From assembly GCF_900113835.1 (NCBI RefSeq), contig NZ_FOQV01000003.1, positions 310,001-374,000 on the forward strand: a DNA stretch of 64,000 nt, read 5' to 3'. This DNA is from Allobosea sp. OK403 (lineage in GTDB: Bacteria; Pseudomonadota; Alphaproteobacteria; Rhizobiales; Beijerinckiaceae). Under the pieces are notes generated by a model, which saw only the letters and a program-made list of their open reading frames with translations, ran no database searches and was not told the origin of the DNA. The position numbers and the translations under genes were made by a program. This document shows, piece by piece, positions 42,402 to 51,619 of the stretch (position 1 is the stretch's first letter; each line of letters starts with the position of its first letter).

Positions 42402-43991
42402 TCACTCCTTGATGGCGTATTGAAAGTTCACCGCATTGTCGGCGCGCTGCGGCAGCTTGACCTTCTTCGACACGCCCCAGGCCAGCGCCTGCTGGTGCAG
42501 CGGGATGTAGGCGAAATCGTCGATCGAGAGCTGGAACGCCTCGCGGATCATCGCGTCGCGCTTGGCCTTGTCCACCTCGACCAGGATCTTGTCGGTCAGC
42601 GCGTCCAGCTTCTTGTTGCAGTACCCCCCGACATTGGACTCGCCACGCGAGGAGGCCGGGTTGTCACGGCAGCCCATGATGTCGAAGAGCACATTGTGGG
42701 CGTCGCTGGTGCCGGGCGTCCAGCCGAGCAGATAGAACGAAGTCTTGTAGCCGCCGGGCTTCAGCACCTTGCCGAAATACTGGCCCTTGGGCTGGGCGTT
42801 GAGGTTCACCTTGACGCCGATGCGGGCGAGCATGCCGACGACGGCCTGGCAGATCGCGCCGTCATTGACGTAGCGATCATTGGGGCAGTCCATGCCGAGC
42901 TCGAAACCGTCGGGATAGCCCGCATCGGCCAGCAGCTTCTTGGCGGCGGCGCTGTCGAATTTGGCGCGGGTGAAGCCGGTGCTGGGGAAGAGTTCCGGCG
43001 CGATCATCAGGGGCGATGGCGTCGAGAGGCCGCGCATGACGCGGCTCTTGATCGTCTCGATGTCGATCGCCTGATAGAAGGCCTGGCGGACCCGGACATC
43101 CTTGAACGGGTTTTTGCCCTTGACGCTGGACTCCAGCAATTCGTCACGGGCCTGGTCCATGCCGAGGAAGATCGTGCGCAGTTCCGGCCCCGTCAGCACC
43201 TGGGCGTTGCCGGAGGCGTTGACGCGCTGGATATCCTGGATCGGCACCGGCTCGATCACGTCGACCTCGCCCGATAGCAGCGCCGCAACGCGCGTGGCGT
43301 CCGAGGCGATCGGCGTGAAGATGATCTCCTTGAGATTGTGCTCCGGGTTCTTGTTCCACCAGTTCTCGTTGACCTTGTAGACGGTCTTGACGCCCGGCTG
43401 ATGGCTCTCGACCTTGAAGGCGCCGGTGCCATTGGCGTTGAGCGAGGCGAAGGTCGGGGTGGTGGCGTTGGCCGGCGTCGGCTGGGTCGAGTTGTTCGCC
43501 TCGGCCCATTTCTTCGACATGATGTACCAGGTGTCCCACTGGTAATGCAGGATCGGGTTGGGCGAGGGCAATTGGAAGTCGACGGTGTAGTCGTCGATCT
43601 TGACGACCTTGGCGCCGGTGGGAACGCGGGTCTGAACGTTGGAGCCCGGCGCGCGCGAACGATCGGCCGAGAACACCACGTCGTCGGCGGTGAAATCCTC
43701 GCCGCCATGGAATTTCACGCCTTTGCGCAGGAAGAAGCGCCAGGTCAGGCCGTCAGCCGAGACCTCCCATTTCTCGGCGAGGCCGGGCAGGATCTCGAGG
43801 TTCTTGCCGCGCCGGATCAGCCCCTCATAGGGGTGGCCGAGATGGGCATGCGTCGTCGTCTCGTTGACGGTGTAGGGATCGAGCGATTTGAGCTCGCCCT
43901 GGTTGGCGTAGCGCAAGGTCTGCGCCTGGACCGCGCCGCACATCAGCGCCAGGCCCGCCACGGCGGCGAGGCATTTCGTCTTGAACGACAT
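42402..43991 (-). CDS. Peptide-type ABC transporter substrate-binding protein (family 5)
   Basis: The gene encodes 529 aa. A signal peptide (1-23, ending VQA-Q) is followed by the family 5 solute-binding fold: LRYANQGELKSLDPY, EGLIRRGKNLEILPGLAEKW, and TWRFFLRKGVKFHGGEDFTA. It is periplasmic and delivers the substrate to the DppB/DppC-like permeases downstream. The family takes dipeptides, oligopeptides, nickel, haem or glutathione; the ligand cannot be read from the sequence. The ATG at 43991 has GGGGAG upstream. Confidence 0.92.
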   Translation of the reverse strand: MSFKTKCLAAVAGLALMCGAVQAQTLRYANQGELKSLDPYTVNETTTHAHLGHPYEGLIRRGKNLEILPGLAEKWEVSADGLTWRFFLRKGVKFHGGEDFTADDVVFSADRSRAPGSNVQTRVPTGAKVVKIDDYTVDFQLPSPNPILHYQWDTWYIMSKKWAEANNSTQPTPANATTPTFASLNANGTGAFKVESHQPGVKTVYKVNENWWNKNPEHNLKEIIFTPIASDATRVAALLSGEVDVIEPVPIQDIQRVNASGNAQVLTGPELRTIFLGMDQARDELLESSVKGKNPFKDVRVRQAFYQAIDIETIKSRVMRGLSTPSPLMIAPELFPSTGFTRAKFDSAAAKKLLADAGYPDGFELGMDCPNDRYVNDGAICQAVVGMLARIGVKVNLNAQPKGQYFGKVLKPGGYKTSFYLLGWTPGTSDAHNVLFDIMGCRDNPASSRGESNVGGYCNKKLDALTDKILVEVDKAKRDAMIREAFQLSIDDFAYIPLHQQALAWGVSKKVKLPQRADNAVNFQYAIKE

Positions 43992-44117
43992 GACCGGTTG
44001 CTCCCCTTTGGTTAAGAGCTCCGAATGGAACCGGAGCTCCAAGACGCCCACCCCTCCCGGGAGCGGTTTTCAGACCGTCCACATGCGTTGGCGGACGATC
44101 CGAAGAAGACAATAGCT

Positions 44118-44170
44118 TAGAGCATTGCGCGAAAAAGTGGGTACCGGTTTTTCGCATGAGCAATGCTCTA
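44118..44170. repeat. Rhizobial-type palindromic repeat (GAAAAAGTGGGTACCGGTTTTTC family)
   Basis: Outer arms TAGAGCATTGC and GCAATGCTCTA enclose GCGAAAAAGTGG and the central GGTACCGG. The copy at 62224-62273 has the same core. The element lies in the gap 43992-44367 upstream of the binding-protein gene; no gene was found there. Confidence 0.8.
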
Positions 44171-44194
44171 AACTTTTATAATCGATCACGTTTT

Positions 44195-44224
44195 TCGCAT
44201 TCGGACGGAAACGTCCGAATGCGA
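44195..44224. repeat. 13-bp perfect hairpin upstream of the peptide-binding protein gene
   Basis: TCGCATTCGGACG pairs with CGTCCGAATGCGA around GAAA. It is about 200 bp upstream of the ATG at 43991 and downstream of the argE-like gene on the same strand. No T-tract follows on the minus strand beyond GAAAAACG, so the terminator role is uncertain. Confidence 0.6.
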
Positions 44225-44367
44225 CGCGATCGAGAGACGCTCTGGCAGCGGCGTCCAGCCTGACGCCGCCATTTCGTTCCAGATTGAACTTTTATTCGAG
44301 CGCCCCGGCCATCATCCTTGCGTCACCAGCGATGCAATCGCCGTGCCTTGAACCGGCGCGACTACAA

Positions 44368-45519
44368 TCAGCGCGAGAGATCGGCGATCAGGCCGCGCAC
44401 GAAAGCCGTGCCGGCCTCGAGCTGGGCTATCGTGATGAACTCGTCGGGCTGATGCGCCTGGGCGATGTCGCCGGGGCCGCAGACCACGGTCGACCAGCCT
44501 TCGCCCTGGAACAGGCCGCCCTCGGTGCCGTAGGCGACGACATGGCTGCCATTATCGCCGGTCAGGCGGCGCGACAGCGCCTCAGCCGCGCCGTCCTTCT
44601 CCGGGCCGAGCGGCGGCGTGGCGGAGGTGATTTCGACGGTGATGCCCGTCTCGGGCGCGATCGCCTTCATCTCGGCTTCGATCTCGGCGACCCTGGCCTT
44701 GTAGCGCCCGACGAAATCGACGCCCTCATCGCCGGGAACGACACGGACCTCATGGCTGAAGACGCAATGCTCGGCGGTGATGTTGACCGCCGTGCCGCCC
44801 TGGACGACGCCGACATGCAAGGTGCTGTAGGGCGGCTCGAAGGGGTTCTCGTTGCTCGCCCGCGCCTTGTTCTCCGCCATGGTCTGGTTGTGCCACTCGA
44901 TCAGCTTGCCCGCGATCATGACGGCGGGCACGCCGACATCGACGCGGCTGGAGTGGACGGCATGGCCCTTCACCGTGGTGCGCATCCGGGTGCCGCCCTT
45001 GTGGCCGGTGACGACCTGCATCATCGAGGGCTCGCCGACGATCACCGCCGCAGGCTTGATGCCGGCCGCCGCCATCGCCTTGACCAAGATGCGCGCGCCC
45101 AGGCAGCCGACCTCCTCGTCATAGGACAAGGCGATATGGACCGGGCGCTTCAGCGGCGCTTTGAGCATCTCCGGCACGAGGGCGAGCGCGATGGCGTCGA
45201 ACCCCTTCATGTCGCAGGAGCCGCGGCCATAGAGCTTGCCGTCGCGCTCGGTCAGCGTCCAGGGATCGGAGGTCCAGTCCTGGCCAGCGACCGGCACGAC
45301 ATCGGTATGGCCCGACAGCACGACGCCACCCTCAACCTTCGGCCCGACCGTCGCATAGAGATTGGCCTTCTCCCCGTCCTCGCTGGGCACCAGCGTGCTC
45401 TCGACACCGAGCGAGGCGAGATAGTCGCGGCAGAAATGGATCAACTCGAGATTGCTGCGCTGCGATTCCGTGTTGAACGAAACCAGTTTGGCGAGCATCT
45501 CCTTAGGCGTCAGGGTCAC
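44368..45519 (-). CDS. argE: Acetylornithine deacetylase-like M20 metallopeptidase
   Basis: The gene encodes 383 aa. It shows the M20A pattern: VVLSGHTDVVPVAGQDW (metal His and Asp), GRGSCDMKGF (metal-bridging Asp), SYDEEVGCLGAR (catalytic Glu then metal Glu), and AQAHQPDEFI with the last metal His. The dimerisation domain GHKGGTRMRTTVKGHAVHSS is present. It hydrolyses N-acetyl-L-ornithine to ornithine, or a related N-acyl amino acid. It is not near other arginine genes, so a catabolic deacylase role is possible. The start is GTG at 45519, ten bases after GGAG. Confidence 0.88.
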   Translation of the reverse strand: MTLTPKEMLAKLVSFNTESQRSNLELIHFCRDYLASLGVESTLVPSEDGEKANLYATVGPKVEGGVVLSGHTDVVPVAGQDWTSDPWTLTERDGKLYGRGSCDMKGFDAIALALVPEMLKAPLKRPVHIALSYDEEVGCLGARILVKAMAAAGIKPAAVIVGEPSMMQVVTGHKGGTRMRTTVKGHAVHSSRVDVGVPAVMIAGKLIEWHNQTMAENKARASNENPFEPPYSTLHVGVVQGGTAVNITAEHCVFSHEVRVVPGDEGVDFVGRYKARVAEIEAEMKAIAPETGITVEITSATPPLGPEKDGAAEALSRRLTGDNGSHVVAYGTEGGLFQGEGWSTVVCGPGDIAQAHQPDEFITIAQLEAGTAFVRGLIADLSR

Positions 45520-45634
45520 GGGTCACAGTCTCCAAAGATCGGGCGAGAGGCAGGTTTCGTGCCGGCAGGCTACGCTGCTGGAGCGCCGGGTCAATCGCGC
45601 GCCGTGGCGGGCGGGGCCGAGCCCGACGCAGGGA

Positions 45635-46675
45635 TCAGGACCTGCCCTGCGCGACCCGCTCGAAATAGGCGTCCTCGCCGGCATAATCGAAGAGATCGCG
45701 CGAATAGGCCGCGAGAACGGGAAATGCTTCCCGCCAGTTGGAGGGCGCGGTTTTCACCAGCCAGTCGCAGGCAGCCTTGCTCGCGTCCCGATAGGTCGCG
45801 ACGGGCCTGTAGCCCAAGGCGAGGGCGGCGCTGGTGTCGAGCGTGAACGGCGCGGGAACCGACCATGGCGTCGCCCCGATCAGCGGCGGATAGCTGTCGT
45901 CGTCCACCGGCAGCAACGTCCCCTGGTAATCGAGATGGCCCGCGATCGTCGCCGCGATCTCGGCGACGGTCGGGGGCGAGGGATCCGCTGCGTTGAGGAT
46001 GCCAGTTCCTTGAACCTCCAGCGCCCTGCGGACCAAAGCGGCGATGTTGACGACTGCCGAGGTGTGGAACCGGCTCTCGCCGCGATAGGCCAGCGGGATT
46101 GCGTCTCGCCCATCGAGCATGCGCTTGACGAACCACCATTCGCGCGGATGCACGGAATGCGGGCCGTGGATGGCGCATGGCCGCAGGATCGTCACTGGCC
46201 GCCTGGCATTGTCGAGCAGGCGGCGCTCCAGCGCGACCTTGCGGGTCGAATAGGTTTTTGGACCGGGATCGACCGTCGGCTGGTCTTCCGTCATGGCCAG
46301 GGGCAGATCCGGAAAGCCGCCTGCGCGGGCCTCGTCGAGCGTCCGGCCGGCCGCGTCGCGGTAGACGCTGCAGGACGAGATCACGACGAAAGCGCCTGTG
46401 CCGCGCTCGATCTCGAGCAACTGGTCGGCATGTGCGTCGGTATAGGCGATCGTATCGATGACCGCATCCGCGCCCGCGGCGAGCGCGCGCGCCAGGGCTC
46501 CCGGCTCATCGCGATCGAGCACGGCGAGCTTCGCCCCCCTCGCCGCCATCTCCTCGGGAAGAGGACGGTGGCCGCGATGGGACAGGATCACCTCCCAGCC
46601 ATGCGTGAGCAGCTCATCGGCAACCGCGCGGCCGATCTGGCCGGTTCCACCGATAATGAAAGCGCGCCGAGACAT
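45635..46675 (-). CDS. NAD-dependent epimerase/dehydratase family protein
   Basis: This is a 346-aa extended short-chain dehydrogenase. The nucleotide motif is AFIIGGTGQIGRAVADEL (GxxGxxG at about 9-15). ISSCSVY carries the catalytic Ser region, and TYSTRKVALE carries the YxxxK pair. ILRPCAIHGPHSVHPREWWF is the substrate-side loop. NAD-binding epimerases act on nucleotide sugars, but no sugar gene is nearby, and the C-terminal part is not diagnostic. The ATG at 46675 has GGGGAAAACC upstream. Confidence 0.85.
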   Translation of the reverse strand: MSRRAFIIGGTGQIGRAVADELLTHGWEVILSHRGHRPLPEEMAARGAKLAVLDRDEPGALARALAAGADAVIDTIAYTDAHADQLLEIERGTGAFVVISSCSVYRDAAGRTLDEARAGGFPDLPLAMTEDQPTVDPGPKTYSTRKVALERRLLDNARRPVTILRPCAIHGPHSVHPREWWFVKRMLDGRDAIPLAYRGESRFHTSAVVNIAALVRRALEVQGTGILNAADPSPPTVAEIAATIAGHLDYQGTLLPVDDDSYPPLIGATPWSVPAPFTLDTSAALALGYRPVATYRDASKAACDWLVKTAPSNWREAFPVLAAYSRDLFDYAGEDAYFERVAQGRS

Positions 46676-46903
46676 GGTTTTCCCCGGATTCCGGTTCTGC
46701 TCCGGGGCCCGTGACTATCTCGGCCGAATCGGAGCCATCCGGTTGATCTTTGCATGGCTTGGCGCGTAGCCGCTCGTGGCAAGCCGGCCACGCGCCGACG
46801 CGCCGGCTCAGTCGCGCAGCGCGTGAGCGATCTGCAAATGCCCCCTCGCCCGCAGCCGCTGATCGCCTATAACGGCAGCGGCCCAGCAAAAAGGCGGATG
46901 CCC

Positions 46904-47872
46904 ATGAATTTCGACGTCACCCTCGCAGACATCCAGGCCGCAGCGACCCGGATCGCCGGCAAGATCAGGCGCACCCCGACCTATCACAGCGCGGGCTTGT
47001 CGGCCCGGCTCGGGGTCGAGACCGTGGTCAAGGTCGAGGCGCTGCAGCTTGGCGGCTCGTTCAAGGTGCGCGGCTGCTTCAACAAGCTGATGGGCCTGAG
47101 CGAGGCGGAGCTCGCGCGCGGCGTCGTCACCGTTTCGGGCGGCAACCACGCCATCGCCGTCTCGATGGTCGCGAGCGCAATGGGCACGCGCGCGCTGGTG
47201 CTGATGCCGAAGGACGTCGCGCCGCTGAACATCGCGCTAACGAAAGGCGCCGGCGGTGAGGTCGAGCTCTGCGAGGACGCGATCGAGGCCTTCGCCAAGG
47301 CGGCGGACTATGCCGCGCAGGGCATGACCAACATCCATTCCTTCGACGATCCCGCCATCATCGCCGGCCATGGCTCGCTCGGGCTCGAACTCGCCAGCGA
47401 TGCCAGCGGGCGGCTCGACCATGTCTTCATCTCGATCGGCGGCGGCGGTTTCTCGGCCGGCGTCGGCGCAGCGCTAAAGGGGCTCGACCCGGCCGTGCGC
47501 ATCCATGGCGTCGAGACCGAGGGCGCCACGACGATGACGCAGGCGCTCGCCGCGGGAAAGCCCGTGCCGCTGCGCCCGACCTCGATCGCCCGCACGCTGA
47601 ACGCCCCCTTCGCGACCGAACGGACGATGGCGGCCGCACGGCAATTCCTGGAGGACATCGTCGTCGTGCCCGATATCGAGGCGGTGCGCGAGATCGTCTG
47701 GGTGCTGCAGAACGGGCGCGTCCTGCTCGAACCGGCGGCAGCCTGCGTCGTCGCGGCCGCGATCGCAAGCAAGGACAAGTTCAAGCCGGACGAGCGCGTC
47801 GGCCTCGTGCTCTGCGGCTCGAATGTCGCGCTGGAGGACATCGCCGCCTGGCGGACGCAGTTCGGAGTGTGA
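46904..47872 (+). CDS. Threonine/serine dehydratase-like PLP enzyme
   Basis: This is a 322-aa fold type II PLP enzyme without the C-terminal ACT domain of biosynthetic IlvA. The Schiff-base Lys is in LGGSFKVRGCFNK, SGGNHAIAVS binds the carboxylate, GGGGFSAGVGAAL binds the phosphate, and CGSNVALEDI is the C-terminal box. This length fits catabolic threonine dehydratase or hydroxyectoine/threo-3-hydroxyaspartate dehydratase-type enzymes. The start is the ATG at 46904, six bases after GGCGG; an ATG two codons earlier is possible. It stands alone on this strand. Confidence 0.88.
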   Translation: MNFDVTLADIQAAATRIAGKIRRTPTYHSAGLSARLGVETVVKVEALQLGGSFKVRGCFNKLMGLSEAELARGVVTVSGGNHAIAVSMVASAMGTRALVLMPKDVAPLNIALTKGAGGEVELCEDAIEAFAKAADYAAQGMTNIHSFDDPAIIAGHGSLGLELASDASGRLDHVFISIGGGGFSAGVGAALKGLDPAVRIHGVETEGATTMTQALAAGKPVPLRPTSIARTLNAPFATERTMAAARQFLEDIVVVPDIEAVREIVWVLQNGRVLLEPAAACVVAAAIASKDKFKPDERVGLVLCGSNVALEDIAAWRTQFGV

Positions 47873-48013
47873 GATCGGGCGTTGGTTTGGGGCCGGCCTG
47901 ACCCTTCAGCTGGATCGCTTGCGATGGCAGCTATGGCGTTGGGAGCGGAAATGCCGAGCTCTGCAAATGAAGCACGGTTACTAAGCTCGGCAAGGTGGGG
48001 CAGTTAAGGCCAA

Positions 48014-48202
48014 ATGGAGATCTTAGTTATCGCGGCCCTCGTCGTGATCAGCGTCTTTATGTTCTGGCTCGCCCACAAGTCAGGTCAGTGGCAAAATTGG
48101 ATGATGCATGCGGCGAATAACGCACCGATCGGCAGCAAAATTCTGATGTTCATCACGGCTGTCGGCTGCCTTGGATTTTGGTGGCTTACTTCGAGGCGCT
48201 AG
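48014..48202 (+). CDS. Small two-helix membrane protein, 62 aa
   Basis: The sequence starts MEILVIAALVVISVFMFWLA, has a short polar loop (HKSGQWQNWMMHAANNAPIG) and a second helix (SKILMFITAVGCLGFWWL), and ends TSRR. TAAGG lies a few bases before the ATG at 48014. The local GC content is lower than in the neighbouring genes. The hairpin topology suggests an inner-membrane protein of unknown function. Confidence 0.65.
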   Translation: MEILVIAALVVISVFMFWLAHKSGQWQNWMMHAANNAPIGSKILMFITAVGCLGFWWLTSRR

Positions 48203-48497
48203 TTCGAAGGCAGGGCGCGTCGGAACCCAAATTTCGGCCAGCTCGGGTGCTTTTGGTCCGCAACGGATCGAAACTACTCCTCGCAATGACCTACTCCGAC
48301 AACCCGGACCGCCCAGGACCGAGGAACATTCGCGACGCTGACCGGTTCACGGTGCACAAGGCATCACGGGGCGGATCGACGATGAAAACGCGAATGAGAT
48401 GTGCTGGAGCGCCGACGGCGACGATGGTCGCCAGGCGCAGGATGCGCGCAATCGCGCCGTCCCCCTGCACGCGATGCCCCAATCGCGGCGTGCCAGC
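48203..48497. other. Intergenic stretch before opgG
   Basis: No convincing gene, terminator or palindrome was seen here. The opgG frame is open back to about 48399 and could start there, but no ribosome binding site supports an earlier start. Composition is ordinary for the genome. Confidence 0.35.
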
Positions 48498-50141
48498 ATG
48501 ATCCAACCGAGAGACGCATTTTCTGATCACCATGCCGGGCGGCTTCATTCGCGCCGCACGGCCCTGGCCATGCTCGCATCGACAGCTCTGTTCGCCACAG
48601 CCAAGCCCGGCTCCGCCGCGCCGCCGGCATCGCCTCGTGGCGGGCCATTCAGCTATGACGATGTCGTCGAACAGGCTCGGGCGCTGGGAGAGCGCGCCTT
48701 CGATGCCGAGGGGCTGACGATACCGCCGGAACTGTCGAAGCTGACCTATGACAGCTACCGGGAGATCCGCTTCCGCAGGGAAAAGGCGTTCTGGCGGGAT
48801 GGCGGCTCCGACTTCCGGCTCCATCCCTTCCATCTCGGGTTCCTTCACGACAAACCGGTGCAATTGCACGTCATCAGGGATGGCAGCGCCATCCCGCTCG
48901 CCTTCACGACGAGCCTGTTCGAATACGGCAAGGTTCCTGTTCCCAAGCAGCTTTCGCCTGCGCTGGGCTTCGCCGGTTTTGCCGTGACGACGACGCTGAA
49001 TGCGCTGAATGTACAGGACGAGCTGATCGCCTTTCTCGGCGCGAGCTATTTTCGCCTGATCGGGCGCGGCCATCGCTATGGTTTGTCGGCACGTGGGCTG
49101 GCGCTGGATGTCGGTGGCGAGCAGCCGGAGGAGTTTCCGTTCTTCAGGGCGCTCTGGCTGGAGGAGCCGACGCGCGACAGCACCGATCTCGTGATCTACG
49201 CCCTGCTGGATTCGCCGTCCGTCGCCGGTGCGTACCGGTTTGTCGTCACGCCGGGACAGCAGACCAGCGTTGCCGTGACGGCCACGATCATTCCGCGCGT
49301 AAAAATCCCCCGCATCGGCATCGCCCCCCTCACCTCGATGTTCCTCGCGGGCGAAGGCGACCTCGGCCAGCGCACCGATTTCCGACCCGAGATCCATGAT
49401 TCAGATGGGCTGATGCTCAAGACCGGTGGCGGCGAATGGGTCTGGCGGCCGATCCGGAACCCGAAATCGCTGCGGATTTCGAGCTTCGGCGACAATAATC
49501 CGCGCGGCTTCGGCCTGATGCAGCGCGACCGTGAATTTGGCCATTACCAGGATCTCGAAGCGCAGTATCACGCGCGGCCGGGATATTGGGTCGAGCCCGC
49601 CGGCGACTGGGGCGAGGGACGCATCGATCTCATCGAGATTCCGACGACCGGCGAAGCCTTCGACAACATCGTCGCCTGCTGGACGCCGAGCACGCCGCTC
49701 GAGCCCAGGAAAGCCAGCCAGTTCAGCTATCGCATCTCGGCTCTCTCGACGACGAAGGCTCTGCACCCCTACGGGCAGGTCCGCAACAGCTTCGATGGCT
49801 CAAACACCGAGGATAGCGGAGCCAAGGACGTCGGCAAGAAGCGCTTCATCGTCGACTTCAGCGATGGCGATCTCGAATATTATCTGTCCGACCCCAAGCG
49901 CGTCGAAATCGTCGCATCGACCACGGCCGGAACCATCGCCGCGACGATCGTCGATGCGAACCCGGAAGCGAAAGGCTTCCGCGCCATCGTCGACGCGACA
50001 TTGCCCGCCGGCGAAACCGCCGAACTGCGCATCTTCCTGAAATCGCGAACCCGCACCCTGACGGAAACCTGGACGACGTCCTGGTCGATGCCGAAGGTCG
50101 CGGCTCCGCCTTCAAGCCCAACGGTCGTCAGCAAGGATTGA
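48498..50141 (+). CDS. opgG: Glucan biosynthesis protein OpgG/MdoG family
   Basis: The gene encodes 547 aa from the ATG at 48498; an ATG at 48474 is also possible. A twin-arginine-like signal (HSRRTALAMLASTALFATA) ends at about residue 40. The OpgG beta-sandwich follows: FSYDDVVEQARALGERAFDA, ELSKLTYDSYREIRFRREKA, and the later FGDNNPRGFGLMQRDREFGH, which carries catalytic-region acidic residues in OpgG. OpgG works in the periplasm on beta-1,2/1,6-linked glucans that protect against low osmolarity. No opgH is next to it in this window. Confidence 0.88.
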   Translation: MIQPRDAFSDHHAGRLHSRRTALAMLASTALFATAKPGSAAPPASPRGGPFSYDDVVEQARALGERAFDAEGLTIPPELSKLTYDSYREIRFRREKAFWRDGGSDFRLHPFHLGFLHDKPVQLHVIRDGSAIPLAFTTSLFEYGKVPVPKQLSPALGFAGFAVTTTLNALNVQDELIAFLGASYFRLIGRGHRYGLSARGLALDVGGEQPEEFPFFRALWLEEPTRDSTDLVIYALLDSPSVAGAYRFVVTPGQQTSVAVTATIIPRVKIPRIGIAPLTSMFLAGEGDLGQRTDFRPEIHDSDGLMLKTGGGEWVWRPIRNPKSLRISSFGDNNPRGFGLMQRDREFGHYQDLEAQYHARPGYWVEPAGDWGEGRIDLIEIPTTGEAFDNIVACWTPSTPLEPRKASQFSYRISALSTTKALHPYGQVRNSFDGSNTEDSGAKDVGKKRFIVDFSDGDLEYYLSDPKRVEIVASTTAGTIAATIVDANPEAKGFRAIVDATLPAGETAELRIFLKSRTRTLTETWTTSWSMPKVAAPPSSPTVVSKD

Positions 50142-50157
50142 TTGTGCCGATGCCGGC

Positions 50158-50302
50158 GTCATTCCGGGGCGATCCGAAGGATCGAGCCTGGAACCCAGAG
50201 CCGATGCGGATTCTCCATGAGGTGCTCGCATGGCGAGCCTCAAATGTCGGGCGCATCGGTTCTGGGTTCCGGGCTCAGGCCTACGGCCTGCCCCGGAATG
50301 AC
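50158..50302. repeat. Dispersed palindromic repeat (GTCATTCCGGGGC family)
   Basis: It begins GTCATTCCGGGGC and ends GCCCCGGAATGAC, with arms GGAACCCAGAGCCGAT and ATCGGTTCTGGGTTCC. It is a variant of the family seen at 29818 and 34436. It lies between the converging opgG and tartrate dehydratase genes. Confidence 0.8.
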
Positions 50303-50357
50303 GGTGTGGTGCCGGAGTGTCCTTACCAGCCCCGGCTCGCCCGCCGGCCCCGCTACC

Positions 50358-51521
50358 TCACTCCGCCAATTCCCGCATGACCTTGATCAGGTCGGACTTG
50401 CCCTCAAAACCGATGCCGGGAAGCTCGGGCATCACGATATGGCCGTTCTCGACGCGAACGCTGTCGGGAAACCCGCCATAGGGCTGGAACAGGTCGGGAT
50501 AGCTCTCATTGCCGCCGAGCCCGAGGCCGGCCGCGATGTTGAGCGACATCTGGTGGCCGCCATGCGGGATGCAGCGTGACGGCGACCAGCCGAACTGCGC
50601 GAGCACATCGAGCGTCCGCAGATATTCGACGAGGCCATAGGACAGGGCGCAGTCGAATTGCAGCCAGTCGCGATCGGGCCGCATCCCGCCATAGCGCAGG
50701 AGATTGCGCGCATCCTGATGCGAGAACAGATTCTCGCCTGTCGCCATCGGGCCGGGATAGAACTCCGAGAGAGCCGCCTGCAGGGCATAGTCGAGGGGAT
50801 CGCCGACCTCCTCGTACCAGAACAGCGGGTAGTGGCGCAGCATCTTGGCGTAGGCGATGCCGGTCTCCAGGTCGAAGCGCCCATTCGCATCGACGGCAAG
50901 CTGAGCCTGCGAACCGATCTCGGCCAGCACCGCCTCGATGCGGCGCTGATCCTCAGCGAGGCCTGCGCCGCCGATCTTCATCTTCACGACAGTGTAGCCG
51001 CGGTCGAGATAGCCGCGCATCTCGGCCCGCAGGGCACTGTCATCCTTGCCGGGATAATAGTAGCCGCCCGCCGCGTAGACGAAGACCCGGGGATCGGCCT
51101 CGCGGCCCTTCCCATCTGCCAGCAGGCGGAACAGCGGCTTGCCCGCGATCTTGGCGACGGCGTCCCAGACGGCCATGTCGAGCGTGCCGACCGCCACCGA
51201 ACGCTCGCCATGGCCGCCCGGCTTCTCATTCGTCATCATCGTCGCCCAGATCTTGTGGGGATCGAGATTGTCGCCGCTCTGATTGATTAGGCTCTCGGGG
51301 GACGCCTCAAGGATGCGGCCGCGAAAGCGCTCGCGGATGAGGCCGCCCTGGCCGTAGCGGCCGTTGGAGTTGAAGCCGTAGCCGACCACGCGCCGCCCGT
51401 CGCGGACCACATCGGTCACCACCGCCACGAGGCTCGCCGTCATCTTGGAGAAGTCGATATAGGCGTTGCGGATCGGCGAGGCGATCGGCTTGGTGATCTC
51501 GCGGACGTCGACGATGCGCAT
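50358..51521 (-). CDS. tarD: D(-)-tartrate dehydratase (enolase superfamily)
   Basis: This 387-aa protein matches the Bradyrhizobium japonicum D-tartrate dehydratase almost block for block (ITKPIASPIRNAYIDFSKM, GFNSNGRYGQGGLIRERF, NEKPGGHGERSVAVGTLD). The catalytic base is Lys182 in VVKMKIGG, Mg ligands lie in AVDANGRFD, YEEVGDPLDY and GENLFSHQD, and the acid His is in RCIPHGGHQMSLN. It removes water from D-tartrate to give oxaloacetate. It is divergent from a LysR regulator 98 bp away, a usual layout for a substrate-induced catabolic gene. Confidence 0.92.
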   Translation of the reverse strand: MRIVDVREITKPIASPIRNAYIDFSKMTASLVAVVTDVVRDGRRVVGYGFNSNGRYGQGGLIRERFRGRILEASPESLINQSGDNLDPHKIWATMMTNEKPGGHGERSVAVGTLDMAVWDAVAKIAGKPLFRLLADGKGREADPRVFVYAAGGYYYPGKDDSALRAEMRGYLDRGYTVVKMKIGGAGLAEDQRRIEAVLAEIGSQAQLAVDANGRFDLETGIAYAKMLRHYPLFWYEEVGDPLDYALQAALSEFYPGPMATGENLFSHQDARNLLRYGGMRPDRDWLQFDCALSYGLVEYLRTLDVLAQFGWSPSRCIPHGGHQMSLNIAAGLGLGGNESYPDLFQPYGGFPDSVRVENGHIVMPELPGIGFEGKSDLIKVMRELAE

Positions 51522-51619
51522 GGCGGTTTCCCTCGGGGCGGCAATGCGCCGTCCTCTACGTCTGGACCCTGCCGATCGGCCAATGCCAAGATCGGTTCAC
51601 CCCATGCGCGAGCGGCATC
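51522..51619. promoter_or_regulatory. Divergent control region of tarD and the LysR gene
   Basis: This is a 98-bp region between two divergent starts. GATCGGCCAATGCC and CAAGATCGGTTC form a loose inverted arrangement around 51570-51600 that could be a LysR binding site, but no clear T-N11-A motif stands out. Promoters for both genes must lie here. Confidence 0.4.
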